The position numbers were made by a program, and so were the translations under genes. A model generated the notes under the pieces. It ran no database searches, was not told where the DNA came from, and was given only the letters and a program-made list of their open reading frames with translations. This document shows, piece after piece, positions 1 through 8,118 of a stretch of DNA of 64,000 nt (the stretch's first letter is position 1; each line of letters starts with the position of its first letter). This DNA is from Streptomyces sp. TP-A0356. Its GTDB lineage: Bacteria > Actinomycetota > Actinomycetes > Streptomycetales > Streptomycetaceae. The DNA lies in the NCBI RefSeq assembly GCF_001417775.1, contig NZ_BBZJ01000012.1, positions 62,001 to 126,000 on the forward strand, in the 5' to 3' direction.

Positions 1-112
1 GACCAGACCCAGCGCCCTACCGGACGAAGCGGAAGGTGTCGGGCCTGACGCCTTCCGCAGCGCGCGGTTCGGCGCGCCCGTCATGGTTGGCCAGGCGCGC
101 GAGGAGACCGAA

Positions 113-1150
113 TCAGTTCACCTGGAACGTCGCCTCGACCGGGTAGTGGTCGCTGGGGGCGTTGGTGTCGACCTGGCCGGGGGTCCAGCCGGGCTGCGGG
201 TCGATGTCCACCCTGACAGTGGACATCGCGGCCGGCGTCGGGCGACCCGGCGCGTTCAGGTAGCCGATGTAGTCCAGGTCGTCCCGGTAGTCCTTGGGGA
301 ACGTCTCGACGCCGGCCATGTACTGGCACCAGGCGGAGACCGGGCAGTCCATGGTCCGCAGGGTCTGGCCCGGGTCGGTGGCCGGGGTGCCGAGCACACC
401 GTTCGCCGCGCTCTGGGCATTGGCGTAGTCGCCGCGCGACCGTCCGCCGTAGTACTCCACGTTCAGGTCTCCGCCGATCAGCACCGGCGCACTCGAGCCG
501 GCGATGCCGTCCACCCAAGTCCCGATCTCCTTGAGCTGGGCGAGCCGGGTGGACTGGGTGGTGTCGGTTGAGGTGCCGGACTCGTCGGCCTGCAGGTGGG
601 TGCCGACCACCCAGCTCTTCACGCCTCCCTTGTCGATCTGCACCAGCGCCGCGCCCTTGTTGGCGTGGTAGTCCCAGGTGCCGATGGTGGAATTGCTGAA
701 GATGTGGGCGTATTGGGCGGTGATCGGGTACTTGGAGAGGATCATGGTGCCGCCGTTGATGACGAACCACGAGTTGGAACAGGCACCGCTGATGCCGGTC
801 CAGCCGCCGCCGGAGCAGCTTTGGCCCACCACCGGGGTCCGGTAGGGGTAGAGGTCGGCGAGCTTGCCGGTGATGTCGGCGGTCGAGCCGTTGTTGAAGT
901 CCTCGTCCAGCACCACCACGTCCGCGCCGTGCTTGCGGATGATCGACTCGATGGCAGGGGTGCGCTGGGCCGCCTTCTCGTTCTGGGTGCTGTCGACGAT
1001 CGGGGTGGCGAGGTCGACGTTCCAGGCGAACACCGAAAGGTCGGTGCCGGTGGCCGCGCTCGCGCGGGGGGCCGCGTAACCGCTGGAGCCGAGCAGCGCA
1101 GCGGCCGCCGCGGTGGAGGTGAGTGCGGCAGCCGTACGACGGGAGACCAT
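113..1150 (-). CDS. Secreted sphingomyelinase C / EEP-family phosphodiesterase
   Basis: 345 aa. The first ~33 residues are a typical signal peptide (MVSRR, then an Ala-rich hydrophobic stretch ending near ASA). The mature part fits the endonuclease/exonuclease/phosphatase fold of bacterial sphingomyelinases: FAWNVD near 41-46, VVVLDEDF near 78-85 with the metal-binding Glu, GTHLQADES near 183-191 (His185), GGDLN near 226-230, DLDYIGY near 291-297 and the catalytic SDH at 333-335. Likely a metal-dependent extracellular enzyme hydrolysing sphingomyelin or a related phosphodiester. It stands alone, with no partner gene nearby. Substrate choice between sphingomyelin and other phospholipids cannot be decided from sequence. 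The fold call is firm, the substrate an inference. Confidence 0.85.
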   Translation of the reverse strand: MVSRRTAAALTSTAAAAALLGSSGYAAPRASAATGTDLSVFAWNVDLATPIVDSTQNEKAAQRTPAIESIIRKHGADVVVLDEDFNNGSTADITGKLADLYPYRTPVVGQSCSGGGWTGISGACSNSWFVINGGTMILSKYPITAQYAHIFSNSTIGTWDYHANKGAALVQIDKGGVKSWVVGTHLQADESGTSTDTTQSTRLAQLKEIGTWVDGIAGSSAPVLIGGDLNVEYYGGRSRGDYANAQSAANGVLGTPATDPGQTLRTMDCPVSAWCQYMAGVETFPKDYRDDLDYIGYLNAPGRPTPAAMSTVRVDIDPQPGWTPGQVDTNAPSDHYPVEATFQVN

Positions 1151-1582
1151 GCGCTCTCCTGGTGAAAGTAGGGGTGGCCCCTGGCCTGTGGTCAGCCGTC
1201 AGGGCGCGTACATGACAGCAGGACCTTAGCTACCTGCCCGTACGGATGGGGGAACGCCGATCGATCGGCGCGTGGAGAAAAGGTGTCTGGACAAGTTGGG
1301 CCTGACGCGGGCGGATTCAGCCAGCCGGCGCCGCAGGCAGCCTGCCGGGCGTCACGTGCCGAACAACGCGCTGACCGGCACGTAGAGCGGCGGCGGAGAC
1401 TCACGGCCCGTCCCCGTTCGCGGCGTCGACCCGGTCCGCCGTCGTCCACACATTGCGGGCGTGGGCGTCCGGGCACCCGGCCGTACAAGCCGGCGCCGAC
1501 GTGGCCAGGCTGCGGCAGGCGCGGCAGGCGCGGCAGGACGCGGCAGCGGCCCGGCGCGCCAGATGGTGCGCCACATCCCCCC
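1151..1582. other. Gene-poor stretch upstream of the phosphodiesterase gene
   Basis: This holds the promoter region of the minus-strand phosphodiesterase gene (GGAGAG lies just before its ATG). Several overlapping Arg/Pro-rich open frames occur on both strands, but none has a convincing start, ribosome binding site or protein-like composition. I see no supported gene here. Confidence 0.5.
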
Positions 1583-2020
1583 GTGTCGGTGCGGGTCGGG
1601 GACGAGGTGGCGGTCACGTTGCACGGCTCGCCCGCCTACGGATGGGCTCCGGTGGATGTCGCCGCCGGGCTGCTGGAGGTGGTCGAGGCGGGGGCCCCGG
1701 ACGGAACCGCCCGGGCCCTCGTGCGCGCGGTGGGGCCCGGAGGCGGAACTGCGGTCGACGTCGTCGTTTCGCCCGGGGACGGGTTCGGTCCGCAAACCGG
1801 GTACTGCTTGCGGACGGGGCGGACGGGGCGCTGGGGGATGTCGTTGGACGCCGTCGTGTGCGGATGGGTTCCCGGTGCGCGGAGGAGCACGCGGCCGTCT
1901 CATTCGATGCGGGGATTCCTCCGTCTCCGATACACCGATGTCGCCGATGCACCGATATCTCCGATACACCGATACAGGGGAATCCCTGTGTCTCTACTGT
2001 CAGTTGACTGTTCCTCGTAA
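1583..2020 (+). pseudogene. Chagasin/I42-inhibitor-like reading frame, probably decayed
   Basis: From a GTG at 1583 the first ~75 codons read like a compact beta domain: VRVGDEVAVTLHGSPAYGW, then APDGTARALVRAVGPG. This resembles the short chagasin-like (I42 protease inhibitor) proteins of streptomycetes, whose signature is a Gly-Asp strand followed by a loop such as GSPxYxW. There is no good ribosome binding site before the GTG. The last third becomes Arg/Ser-rich and runs straight through the 17-bp tandem repeat at 1924-1974, so the tail is unlikely to be native. I read it as a remnant or frameshifted small gene. Family assignment is tentative. Confidence 0.35.
1924..1974. repeat. Three tandem copies of a 17-bp repeat
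   Basis: Copies lie at 1924-1940, 1941-1957 and 1958-1974. Unit 1 is TCTCCGATACACCGATG; the others differ at two or three positions. Each unit contains CCGATRCACCGAT, itself two CCGAT half-sites, so the array shows CCGAT six times in direct orientation. The copies abut with no spacers, which rules out CRISPR. It lies about 0.2 kb upstream of the decayed sialidase paralogue. It could be an iterated regulator site or a minisatellite. Confidence 0.85.
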
Positions 2021-2174
2021 ATTCTCGGTTGCCTGGCGTGATACCGCCGCCGCCCGTCTTGTTGCGTGTCATGTCCGGTGCAAGTATCCCGGATTGCGAA
2101 CACGCGCTCCTTCGGCGTGAACGTCCTTCTCCTCGCAGTGCTGGGTGATCTCCAGCTACCCGAAAGGATGTTCA

Positions 2175-2439
2175 GTGTCCCGTCCCAGACGCAGACGCGG
2201 CCGGACAGCCACGCACCGCGGTCCTGACCGCGCTCCCCGCCCTCTGGCTCTCGGCTCCCGCAGCCCACGCCGCGCTCCCCGCCCTGGGCTCGGATTCCCC
2301 AGCGGCTCATCGCTCGGCCGACACCGGCCCCGCGGTCGTCACGGCCGGACACAGCTACACCCCGACGCTCATCGGCCACGACGACGACTACCCGGGTGAT
2401 GCCACGTACACCCTCTACGACGACGTGATCCTGCCCTGA
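2175..2439 (+). pseudogene. Frameshifted, internally deleted paralogue of the downstream sialidase
   Basis: A GTG at 2175 preceded by GAAAGGA opens MSRPRRRRGRTATHRG, a basic signal-peptide N-terminus. One frameshift is then needed to continue into ALPALWLSAPAAHA, the hydrophobic core and cleavage site, read in frame from about 2221 to the TGA at 2437-2439. The end of that frame, TPTLIGHDDDYPGDATYTLY, matches residues near 150-172 of the intact sialidase at 2555 (TLTLVSHDDNYAGDPTYTLY), the end of its N-terminal carbohydrate-binding module. The rest of the module and the whole catalytic domain are missing. This is most simply a relic of a tandem duplication that lost its interior and shifted frame. 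Confidence 0.7.
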
Positions 2440-2554
2440 TCCACATCGGGCAAGGGAGCTGTTCCTGAACGTCGTTCCCCGGGGTGGACCGTCGGCTGTG
2501 CGTCGGGGCGTCCACCCCACCCCCACACCCCCATCGACCACAAGGGGTCTCCTC

Positions 2555-4471
2555 ATGTCGCGCACCACTGTCCGCAGATCCGTCGCGACCGCCACCACCG
2601 CCCTGCTCTCCTTGGGCGGACTCCTGCTCGCCTCGCATCCGGCCCTGGCCGACGTCTCCAACGGCGGCTTCGAATCGGGCAGCCTGACGGGCTGGACCAC
2701 CGCGGGCACAACAGCGGTGGTCAACTCCGGCGCCCACACGGGCACCTACGCCGCCCGCGTCGGCGGCACCTCGCCCACCAACGGCGACTCCTCCATCGCC
2801 CAGACCTTCACCGCGCCCACCGGCGCCAGTCAGCTGTCCTTCTGGTACAACGTGACATGCCCGGACACGGTGACATACGACTGGGCCACCGCCACCCTCG
2901 CCGACACCACGGCCGGCACCACGAGCACCGTGCTGGCCAAGACGTGCACCAACGGCCAGGGTTGGAAGCAGGCCACCTCATCCGTGACCGCCGGCCACAA
3001 CTACACCCTCACGCTCGTCAGTCACGACGACAACTACGCGGGTGACCCCACCTACACGCTCTACGACGACGTCGCCTTCACCACCGCCGCTCCGCCGCCC
3101 GGGCTCACCCAGGTGAGCACCGACCCGTTCACCAACGCCTCCAGCCAGCACGCCACCGAACTGGAACCGGACACGTACGCCTGGGGCAACACGATCGTCG
3201 CCTCCTCCCAGGTCGGCCGGTTCACCGACGGCGGTGCCTCCGACATCGGCTGGAACACCTCCTCCGACGGCGGTACGACCTGGCAGCACGGCATGCTCCC
3301 CGGCATCACCACCTACCAGGGCGGCGGGAGCTGGGCACGCGTCTCCGACCCGGCCGTGGCCTACGACGCCAAGCACGGCACCTGGATGGTCGCGGGTCTG
3401 GTGATCGACTCCAGTGTCAACGGAGCGGGCGTGACGGTCAGCCGCTCGACCAACGGGACGAGCTGGCAGAACCCGGTCATGGCGGTCGGCAACGACGGGC
3501 GGGGCTATGACAAGGAATGGATCGTCTGCGACAACACGTCCTCCAGCCCGTACTACGGCAACTGCTACATCGAGGTCGACATCACCTCATCGGGCAATGC
3601 CGTCGTCATGAGCCGTTCCACCGACGGCGGCACCACCTGGTCCACTCCTGCTTCGCCCTCCGGGAACCCCAGCGGCCTCGGCGGCCAGCCCCTCGTCCAG
3701 CCCAACGGCACCGTCGTGGTCCCCTACTCCGCCAACGGCAGCGCCATTCGCGCCTTCACCTCCGCCAACGGCGGCTCCAGCTGGAGCTCCAGCACCCTGA
3801 TCGCCAACGTCAGCAATCACGCCGTGGCCGGGAGCCTGCGAGCTGGTGAGGGCCTGCCCTCCGCCGAAATCGACGGCGCCGGGAAGATCTACGTCGCCTG
3901 GCAGGACTGCCGGTTCCGCTCTGGCTGCCCCGCCAACGACATCGTCTACGCCACCTCCACCAACGGCACCAGCTGGTCGGCCGTGACCCGGGTCCCGATC
4001 GACACCACCACCAGCGGCGTCGACCACTTCATCCCCGGCATCGGCGTCGACCGCGGCACATCCGGCACGGCGGCGAAGATCGGCCTGTACTACTACTTCT
4101 ACCCGACCGCGAACTGCACGGCGTCCACCTGCCAGCTGGAGGTCGGCTACATCTCCTCGATCAACGGCGGCAGCACCTGGAGCAGCCCGACCACCGTCGC
4201 CGGCCCCATGTCCCTGTCCCAGATCGCCGACTCCACCCAGGGCCGCATGGTCGGCGACTACGTCTCCACCTCCGTCATAGCGGGCAAGGCCATCTCGGTC
4301 TTCGCCGTCGGCAAGACGCCTGCCAACGGCCAAGCCTTCGACGAGGCCCTTTACACCGCAGGACCCCTCACCGTCACCGGCGGCAGCATCGCCTCCACCA
4401 CCCGCGGCGCCGCACCCGTCTCCGCACCGAACGGGGCCCCGGACTCCACGCGCCTTCCGATCCGCCACTGA
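2555..4471 (+). CDS. Secreted sialidase (BNR/Asp-box) with N-terminal carbohydrate-binding module
   Basis: 638 aa. The ATG at 2555 is preceded by AAGGGG and starts a clear signal peptide (MSRTTVRRS, hydrophobic core, ALAD cleavage near 31). Residues ~33-180 form a jelly-roll-like module (NGGFESGSLTGW start, YTLYDDVAF end). The remainder is a six-bladed-propeller sialidase-like domain with repeated Asp-boxes of the S-x-D-x-G-x-x-W type: SSDGGTTW, STDGGTTW, SANGGSSW and SINGGSTW. Likely an extracellular exo-sialidase or related glycosidase acting on host or environmental glycans. The catalytic Arg triad and Tyr cannot be assigned with certainty without alignment. A decayed paralogue lies just upstream and a strong palindrome just downstream. 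Confidence 0.85.
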   Translation: MSRTTVRRSVATATTALLSLGGLLLASHPALADVSNGGFESGSLTGWTTAGTTAVVNSGAHTGTYAARVGGTSPTNGDSSIAQTFTAPTGASQLSFWYNVTCPDTVTYDWATATLADTTAGTTSTVLAKTCTNGQGWKQATSSVTAGHNYTLTLVSHDDNYAGDPTYTLYDDVAFTTAAPPPGLTQVSTDPFTNASSQHATELEPDTYAWGNTIVASSQVGRFTDGGASDIGWNTSSDGGTTWQHGMLPGITTYQGGGSWARVSDPAVAYDAKHGTWMVAGLVIDSSVNGAGVTVSRSTNGTSWQNPVMAVGNDGRGYDKEWIVCDNTSSSPYYGNCYIEVDITSSGNAVVMSRSTDGGTTWSTPASPSGNPSGLGGQPLVQPNGTVVVPYSANGSAIRAFTSANGGSSWSSSTLIANVSNHAVAGSLRAGEGLPSAEIDGAGKIYVAWQDCRFRSGCPANDIVYATSTNGTSWSAVTRVPIDTTTSGVDHFIPGIGVDRGTSGTAAKIGLYYYFYPTANCTASTCQLEVGYISSINGGSTWSSPTTVAGPMSLSQIADSTQGRMVGDYVSTSVIAGKAISVFAVGKTPANGQAFDEALYTAGPLTVTGGSIASTTRGAAPVSAPNGAPDSTRLPIRH

Positions 4472-4492
4472 GGCGCCGGAGTTCGCCACGCG

Positions 4493-4524
4493 GGGTGCGT
4501 TCCGGCACGTGCCGGAACGCACCC
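4493..4524. terminator. 32-bp perfect palindrome after the sialidase gene
   Basis: The half-sequence GGGTGCGTTCCGGCAC is followed directly by its exact reverse complement, 22 nt after the sialidase stop. As RNA it would form a very stable GC-rich hairpin, a typical actinobacterial terminator without a U-tract. The centre CACGTG leaves only a minimal loop, so a protein-binding role is also possible. Confidence 0.7.
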
Positions 4525-4754
4525 GCTCCCCACCGCGGGATGGTGCCGCGCGGACACGTAGGGGACCTGGTGACCAACTCGCCGACCACCAGCTGCGCGA
4601 GGGCCACCACGCGCGTCGGCACCGTCAGCCGCGCCCGGTCGGGTCCGGGGCAGGTCTGGAGGTGCTGCCGGCGATGATCGAGCGGGCCCAACCCCGGATC
4701 ACCTGCTGGGCCACTGCCAAGACCTCTACAGCTGGAGCTCCTTGGCGGGCGGCG
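4525..4754. other. Intergenic, possible gene debris
   Basis: No gene with a start and ribosome binding site is visible. One plus-strand frame around 4650-4760 reads PDHLLGHCQDLYSWSSLAGG, which looks protein-like but has no start and no continuation. It may be a scrap of a lost gene. Confidence 0.3.
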
Positions 4755-5099
4755 TTACTGCGGTGAACCGGACGACATCGTCGGCGGCGTCACGCGGTCG
4801 ACCTCGTCCTTGACGAGCAGGGAGAGCAGGGCGGCCACGCTCAGACCGGCTTCCGCCGGGTGCCGCAGCACCTTGCCCGGCTCGATGCGGTAGGTGTTCG
4901 TGCGCCCTTCGCGCGTGTGGGACAGGTAACCTTCCTGCTCAAGATCAGAAATGATCCGCTGGACGGCGCGCTCGGTGAGCCGGCAGTGGGCGGCTATATC
5001 GCGGATACGGACGTTCGGGTCGTCGGCAATGGCCGCCAGCACACGTGCGTGGTTGGTGACGAACGTCCATCCCGTGTGAGATTCAGGCACTCCAACCAT
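4755..5099 (-). CDS. Winged helix-turn-helix transcriptional regulator
   Basis: 114 aa. Residues ~15-75 form a winged helix: NHARVLAAIADDPNVRIRDI then TERAVQRIISDLEQEGYLSH and the wing REGRTNTYRI. This is the ArsR/MarR-like layout common in small streptomycete regulators. The C-terminal ~35 residues lack an obvious ligand domain, and no metal-binding Cys cluster is present. It is divergent from the STAS gene at 5208 with about 110 bp between starts, so it may control that gene or itself. The regulator call is secure, the signal unknown. Confidence 0.8.
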   Translation of the reverse strand: MVGVPESHTGWTFVTNHARVLAAIADDPNVRIRDIAAHCRLTERAVQRIISDLEQEGYLSHTREGRTNTYRIEPGKVLRHPAEAGLSVAALLSLLVKDEVDRVTPPTMSSGSPQ

Positions 5100-5207
5100 G
5101 CTGCGATTTTACGGCCCCCTCTTGGCCCCGAGCCAACACATGACATAGATTTCGTGTATGCAGTGACGTGTTCCGGCGGGGAAAGATCCACCGAGGAGGA
5201 CGGAAGG

Positions 5208-5621
5208 GTGTCCTGGGAAGAGGCCGTGGTGCCGGAGCGCGTCCACCGGGCGCAGCCCTCGGCAGGGTGCAAGGGACACCCCCTTGCAGCCGCGAGCCTG
5301 CCCTACCTCATGACCATCAGCAGCCACCGCGTCCGAGACAGGATGGTCGTGGTGCTGCGCGGCGCGTTCGACCACGTCGCCGGAGAAGAGCTCGAACGCT
5401 CGCTGATCAACGCCCTCGAATCCTCCGTCCAGGGGATCGACCTCGACCTGAAGGAAGTCTCCTTCTGGGACTGCGCCACCCTGAACGTCCTGCTCGCCGT
5501 GCGCCAACTGGCCTTGCGCCACGGCAAGACGGTGACCTTGCGGGCAACCAGCCCGATCGTGGAACGCGTACTCGAGCTGACCGACACCCTGCCGCTCTTC
5601 ACTGCCCACGCCAAGTGCTGA
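5208..5621 (+). CDS. STAS-domain anti-sigma factor antagonist
   Basis: 137 aa from GTG 5208, chosen because GAGGAGGA lies 7 nt upstream. An alternative ATG at 5310 has no ribosome binding site but starts right at the domain. The STAS fold covers roughly residues 35-130: DRMVVVLRGAFDHVAGEELE, IDLDLKEVSFWDCATLNVLL, GKTVTLRATSP. The usual phosphorylated Ser is in a D-S/T-[SAG]-G-like turn. Here the loop is FWDCATLN, so the phosphoacceptor would be Thr or the switch is altered. It probably pairs with an RsbW-like kinase such as that encoded at 6451-7380. A hairpin at 5268-5288 lies between the two candidate starts. Confidence 0.75.
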   Translation: MSWEEAVVPERVHRAQPSAGCKGHPLAAASLPYLMTISSHRVRDRMVVVLRGAFDHVAGEELERSLINALESSVQGIDLDLKEVSFWDCATLNVLLAVRQLALRHGKTVTLRATSPIVERVLELTDTLPLFTAHAKC

Positions 5622-5851
5622 GATCGGCTTGCCAGGGACCTGGCCCTGCACCGCTCGTCGGACCGGGACTGACCGGCGCCCGCCGCCCACCACGGGAGGA
5701 ACTGGTGGGAGTGGCCGGCCTGTGGGAGGCTGCATGAACAACCAGCCTGGTCTGGTGGGAGGCCCCGCGCCGCCCCTGAAGGTCACTCCTGTGGCCGGGG
5801 CGCGGTACGGGTTGTCTCGCTCGACTGTGCGCGACCCACGCCGCGCGCTTG

Positions 5852-5871
5852 ATACCCCCTACCGGGGGGTG
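5852..5871. promoter_or_regulatory. GC-tract palindrome resembling a CsoR-type operator
   Basis: ATACCCCC-TACC-GGGGGGTGT lies 38 bp upstream of the STAS gene at 5909. G/C-tract inverted repeats of the TACCCC...GGGGTA kind are the known binding sites of CsoR-family copper or sulfide sensors. The match is by eye, and the symmetry is imperfect at the outer bases. It could instead be a small hairpin. Confidence 0.4.
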
Positions 5872-5908
5872 TGATGGGCTCGACCCCGGAATCGAGGGGC
5901 GAACCACC

Positions 5909-6247
5909 ATGAACGACCTCACCGTGATCACACAACAGTACGCCGAAAGCACCGTGATCACCGTAGCCGGAGCAGTAGACCTCAAGACCTGCCCGGCACT
6001 GGTACGGGCCACCCTGGTCATTCCGCTCGGCGGCAAGACACTGCAACTGGACCTGTCGCGAGTCTCTTTCATGGACTCCAGCGGCCTGAACCTCCTGCTG
6101 CAGCTACGCCGCCGCCTCCTGGCCGAAGGCGGCCGGCTCGTCGTCACCGGCCTCCAGAAGCAGCCCGCGCGCCTGCTCCACCTCACCGAGACCTACGAAC
6201 TGCTCATCCCCGACACAGCGGGTGACTCCCCCGTCCTCACCGACTGA
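5909..6247 (+). CDS. STAS-domain anti-sigma factor antagonist
   Basis: 112 aa, close to the minimal STAS domain. It has the core motifs VITVAGAVDLKTCPALVRAT, LQLDLSRVSFMDSSGLNLLL and GGRLVVTGLQ. The MDSSGLN loop carries the Ser that RsbW/SpoIIAB-type kinases phosphorylate, so this one looks fully regulatable, unlike its neighbour at 5208. GAGGGGCGA upstream of the ATG can serve as ribosome binding site. Likely a partner of the HATPase kinase encoded convergently at 6451-7380. The target sigma factor is not in the window. Confidence 0.85.
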   Translation: MNDLTVITQQYAESTVITVAGAVDLKTCPALVRATLVIPLGGKTLQLDLSRVSFMDSSGLNLLLQLRRRLLAEGGRLVVTGLQKQPARLLHLTETYELLIPDTAGDSPVLTD

Positions 6248-6450
6248 ACAACAGCAGCGCCCGTAACGTCCGCGGCCTGCTGCTGCGTCGGCAGCCCGAT
6301 GAGGAATTGCCCGACGACCGGGCCCCGCTGGTCGCCCGCCTCCCCACCACCGGCACCCAAGCCCGACCGACCACCGCCCGCACCTCGGCTCGGGGGTGAA
6401 GCCCGCGCTGTCGGACAAGCCCTCGCGCCGAGCGCCGGCCAAGACGGTGG

Positions 6451-7380
6451 TCAGTTGCCGAGGTAGAAACGGATGGTCGTGCCGCTGTCACCGCTCTGCG
6501 TACGGACCAGATCGGCCAGGCGGTTGACCATCAGCAGGCCCCGCCCTCCCGGCACGGTGGGCGCCACGGGGCGCCGCCCGGCCAGCGGGTCGGTCAGCCG
6601 ACCGCCGTCGTGGACCTCGCACACCACCTGACTGCCCTCGGCCCAGATCCGCAAGACGCCCCTGCCCTCGCCGTGCACCACAGCGTTGGTCGTCAGCTCG
6701 GCCACCGCCAACGCCAGATCCTCCAGCTGAATCCCCGCAAGGCCCAGCTTCTTGCCGTGTCCCACCGCGAAGTACCGCACCTCGGGCAGCTGCTCGCGGC
6801 TGAACGCGCACGCCGCAGCGTCGGGCAGCGCGGGCGGGAGCTGGTTGTAGCGGTTCACGACCTCCCATGGGTCATAGGCGTCGGAGACTCTCTCACCGTG
6901 CTCGTCGAGGACGACGGGGTGGGTGGCCCATGCGTCCGCCAGGACCTGCTCCTCCAGTCCCTCCGCGTCGTACGGGCACAAGATGGTCGCCTCACGACTG
7001 GTGAACGCCGCGTTGATCAGGGCCTCGTGCTGCACGCACGCCGGGTACTCCGTTGAGGTGCGGCCGGGCCAGATCGGCTCGCCGATGATCCGCACCCGCT
7101 GTGTCGGATGGGCATCCGCGAAGCGGCGCAGAACCTGAGGAATGATCCGTCCCGGGTTGCGGCCGGCCTCGGTCATGTCGATGAAGCGCACCTGTCCGGC
7201 GTGTTCTGCGAGCTCTTGCCGGATCCACTCCAGTCGGGCCGGGGGCGCCGCCACCGCCACCGGCTCCCCGGCGGACACGCCCTCGAGCAGGAAGGGTACG
7301 GTGCCCGCGATGTACTGCTCCTTGTTCCGGTAGAACAGGGCCGGGTGCGCGAATCGCCGGCCGGTCGTCGTCCCTGTCAC
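6451..7380 (-). CDS. MEDS-domain sensor with C-terminal RsbW-like HATPase
   Basis: 309 aa from GTG 7380. The start overlaps the TGA of the upstream STAS gene (GTGA), indicating translational coupling. The N-terminal ~180 residues match the MEDS (methanogen/methylotroph, DcmR sensory) layout: FAHPALFYRNKEQYIAGTVP, then RVRIIGEPIWPGR and ATILCPYDAEG. The C-terminal ~130 residues are a serine/threonine-type HATPase: DLALAVAELTTNAVVHG (N-box), HDGGRL (G1-like) and GGRGLLMVNRLAD (G2-like). This architecture is common in actinobacterial partner-switching anti-sigma kinases. It likely binds a small ligand through MEDS and phosphorylates or sequesters STAS partners. Confidence 0.85.
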   Translation of the reverse strand: MTGTTTGRRFAHPALFYRNKEQYIAGTVPFLLEGVSAGEPVAVAAPPARLEWIRQELAEHAGQVRFIDMTEAGRNPGRIIPQVLRRFADAHPTQRVRIIGEPIWPGRTSTEYPACVQHEALINAAFTSREATILCPYDAEGLEEQVLADAWATHPVVLDEHGERVSDAYDPWEVVNRYNQLPPALPDAAACAFSREQLPEVRYFAVGHGKKLGLAGIQLEDLALAVAELTTNAVVHGEGRGVLRIWAEGSQVVCEVHDGGRLTDPLAGRRPVAPTVPGGRGLLMVNRLADLVRTQSGDSGTTIRFYLGN

Positions 7381-7778
7381 CGTGCCACCTCGATCGTGCC
7401 CAGGGCCGGCCAGAACATCTCCAACAGCCTCGGCATCTGCGCCGGCGGCCGGTGCACGACGATACGTCGCCCCACCGACAGGCCCTGCGCGGTCACCACC
7501 AGATCCGTTACTCCCGCGACATCCATGAAGGTCACCCCGGACAGCTCCACGTGGACGGTTTCCTGGCAGAGCCTCGTCAGCACGCCGAGCGCTTCCTGCC
7601 ACGTGGAGCGCGTGCTCGCGGTGACCTCTCCGGCGGCGCGCAGGCCCGCGGGGTCGGTCAGTGTCTGCACGTCAAGCCGGGCCACGGCAAGGGGCAGGAC
7701 CACCTGTTCCTCCCTACCGGGTGCCGCGTCGTCACATCTCATACGCACCCCGCTGCCAGCGCTGACAGGCGTGGCCAC
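7377..7778 (-). CDS. STAS-domain protein coupled to the MEDS kinase
   Basis: 133 aa from GTG 7778; an internal ATG at 7742 is possible and would start nearer the domain. It has a STAS-like core, DVQTLTDPAGLRAAGEVTAS, VHVELSGVTFMDVAGVTDLV and GRRIVVHRPPAQM. The loop FMDVAGV lacks the phosphorylatable Ser of DSSG, so it is probably a permanently unphosphorylated docking or sensory partner. Its stop overlaps the start of the MEDS-HATPase gene, so the two are made together, as commonly seen for MEDS kinases in streptomycetes. Confidence 0.75.
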   Translation of the reverse strand: MATPVSAGSGVRMRCDDAAPGREEQVVLPLAVARLDVQTLTDPAGLRAAGEVTASTRSTWQEALGVLTRLCQETVHVELSGVTFMDVAGVTDLVVTAQGLSVGRRIVVHRPPAQMPRLLEMFWPALGTIEVAR

Positions 7779-8118
7779 CCCGCTCGCACATCAACACCCC
7801 ACACTCCCCAGGCACAGCCACGAACGATCACAGAAGATGCCGCGCCCGAACAGGGGCGCGACAATCAGGCACATCAACGCCGACCAGTATCGCGCATCAC
7901 CCACGGCCGCCTCCGGCGTACACGCACGCTCTCCACGTTCCCAAGGTCGCGCAAACCTCACCCAGAGATCGGGACCCCAGCCCCAGGCACTGCCATCCTG
8001 ACTGGCACATGACCTCCTGCGATCGAGCGGGAAGGGCTTTCGACGCAAGAGCCCCCCACCGCCCACAACTGGGCCATCGGCTGCACCGGCACACTCCAGA
8101 GCGGCAGCGACGGACAGC
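7779..8118. other. Intergenic, nothing recognised
   Basis: 340 bp between two minus-strand genes, holding the promoter region of the STAS-kinase pair. A minus-strand frame of 91 codons is open here but is Trp/Arg/Cys-rich and unlike a folded protein. I see no gene, RNA or repeat. Confidence 0.4.

Noticed and set aside
1..84. A gene start on the minus strand at ATG 84 running off the left edge
   Set aside because: The ~28 visible codons are low-information and have no ribosome binding site; not enough sequence to support it.
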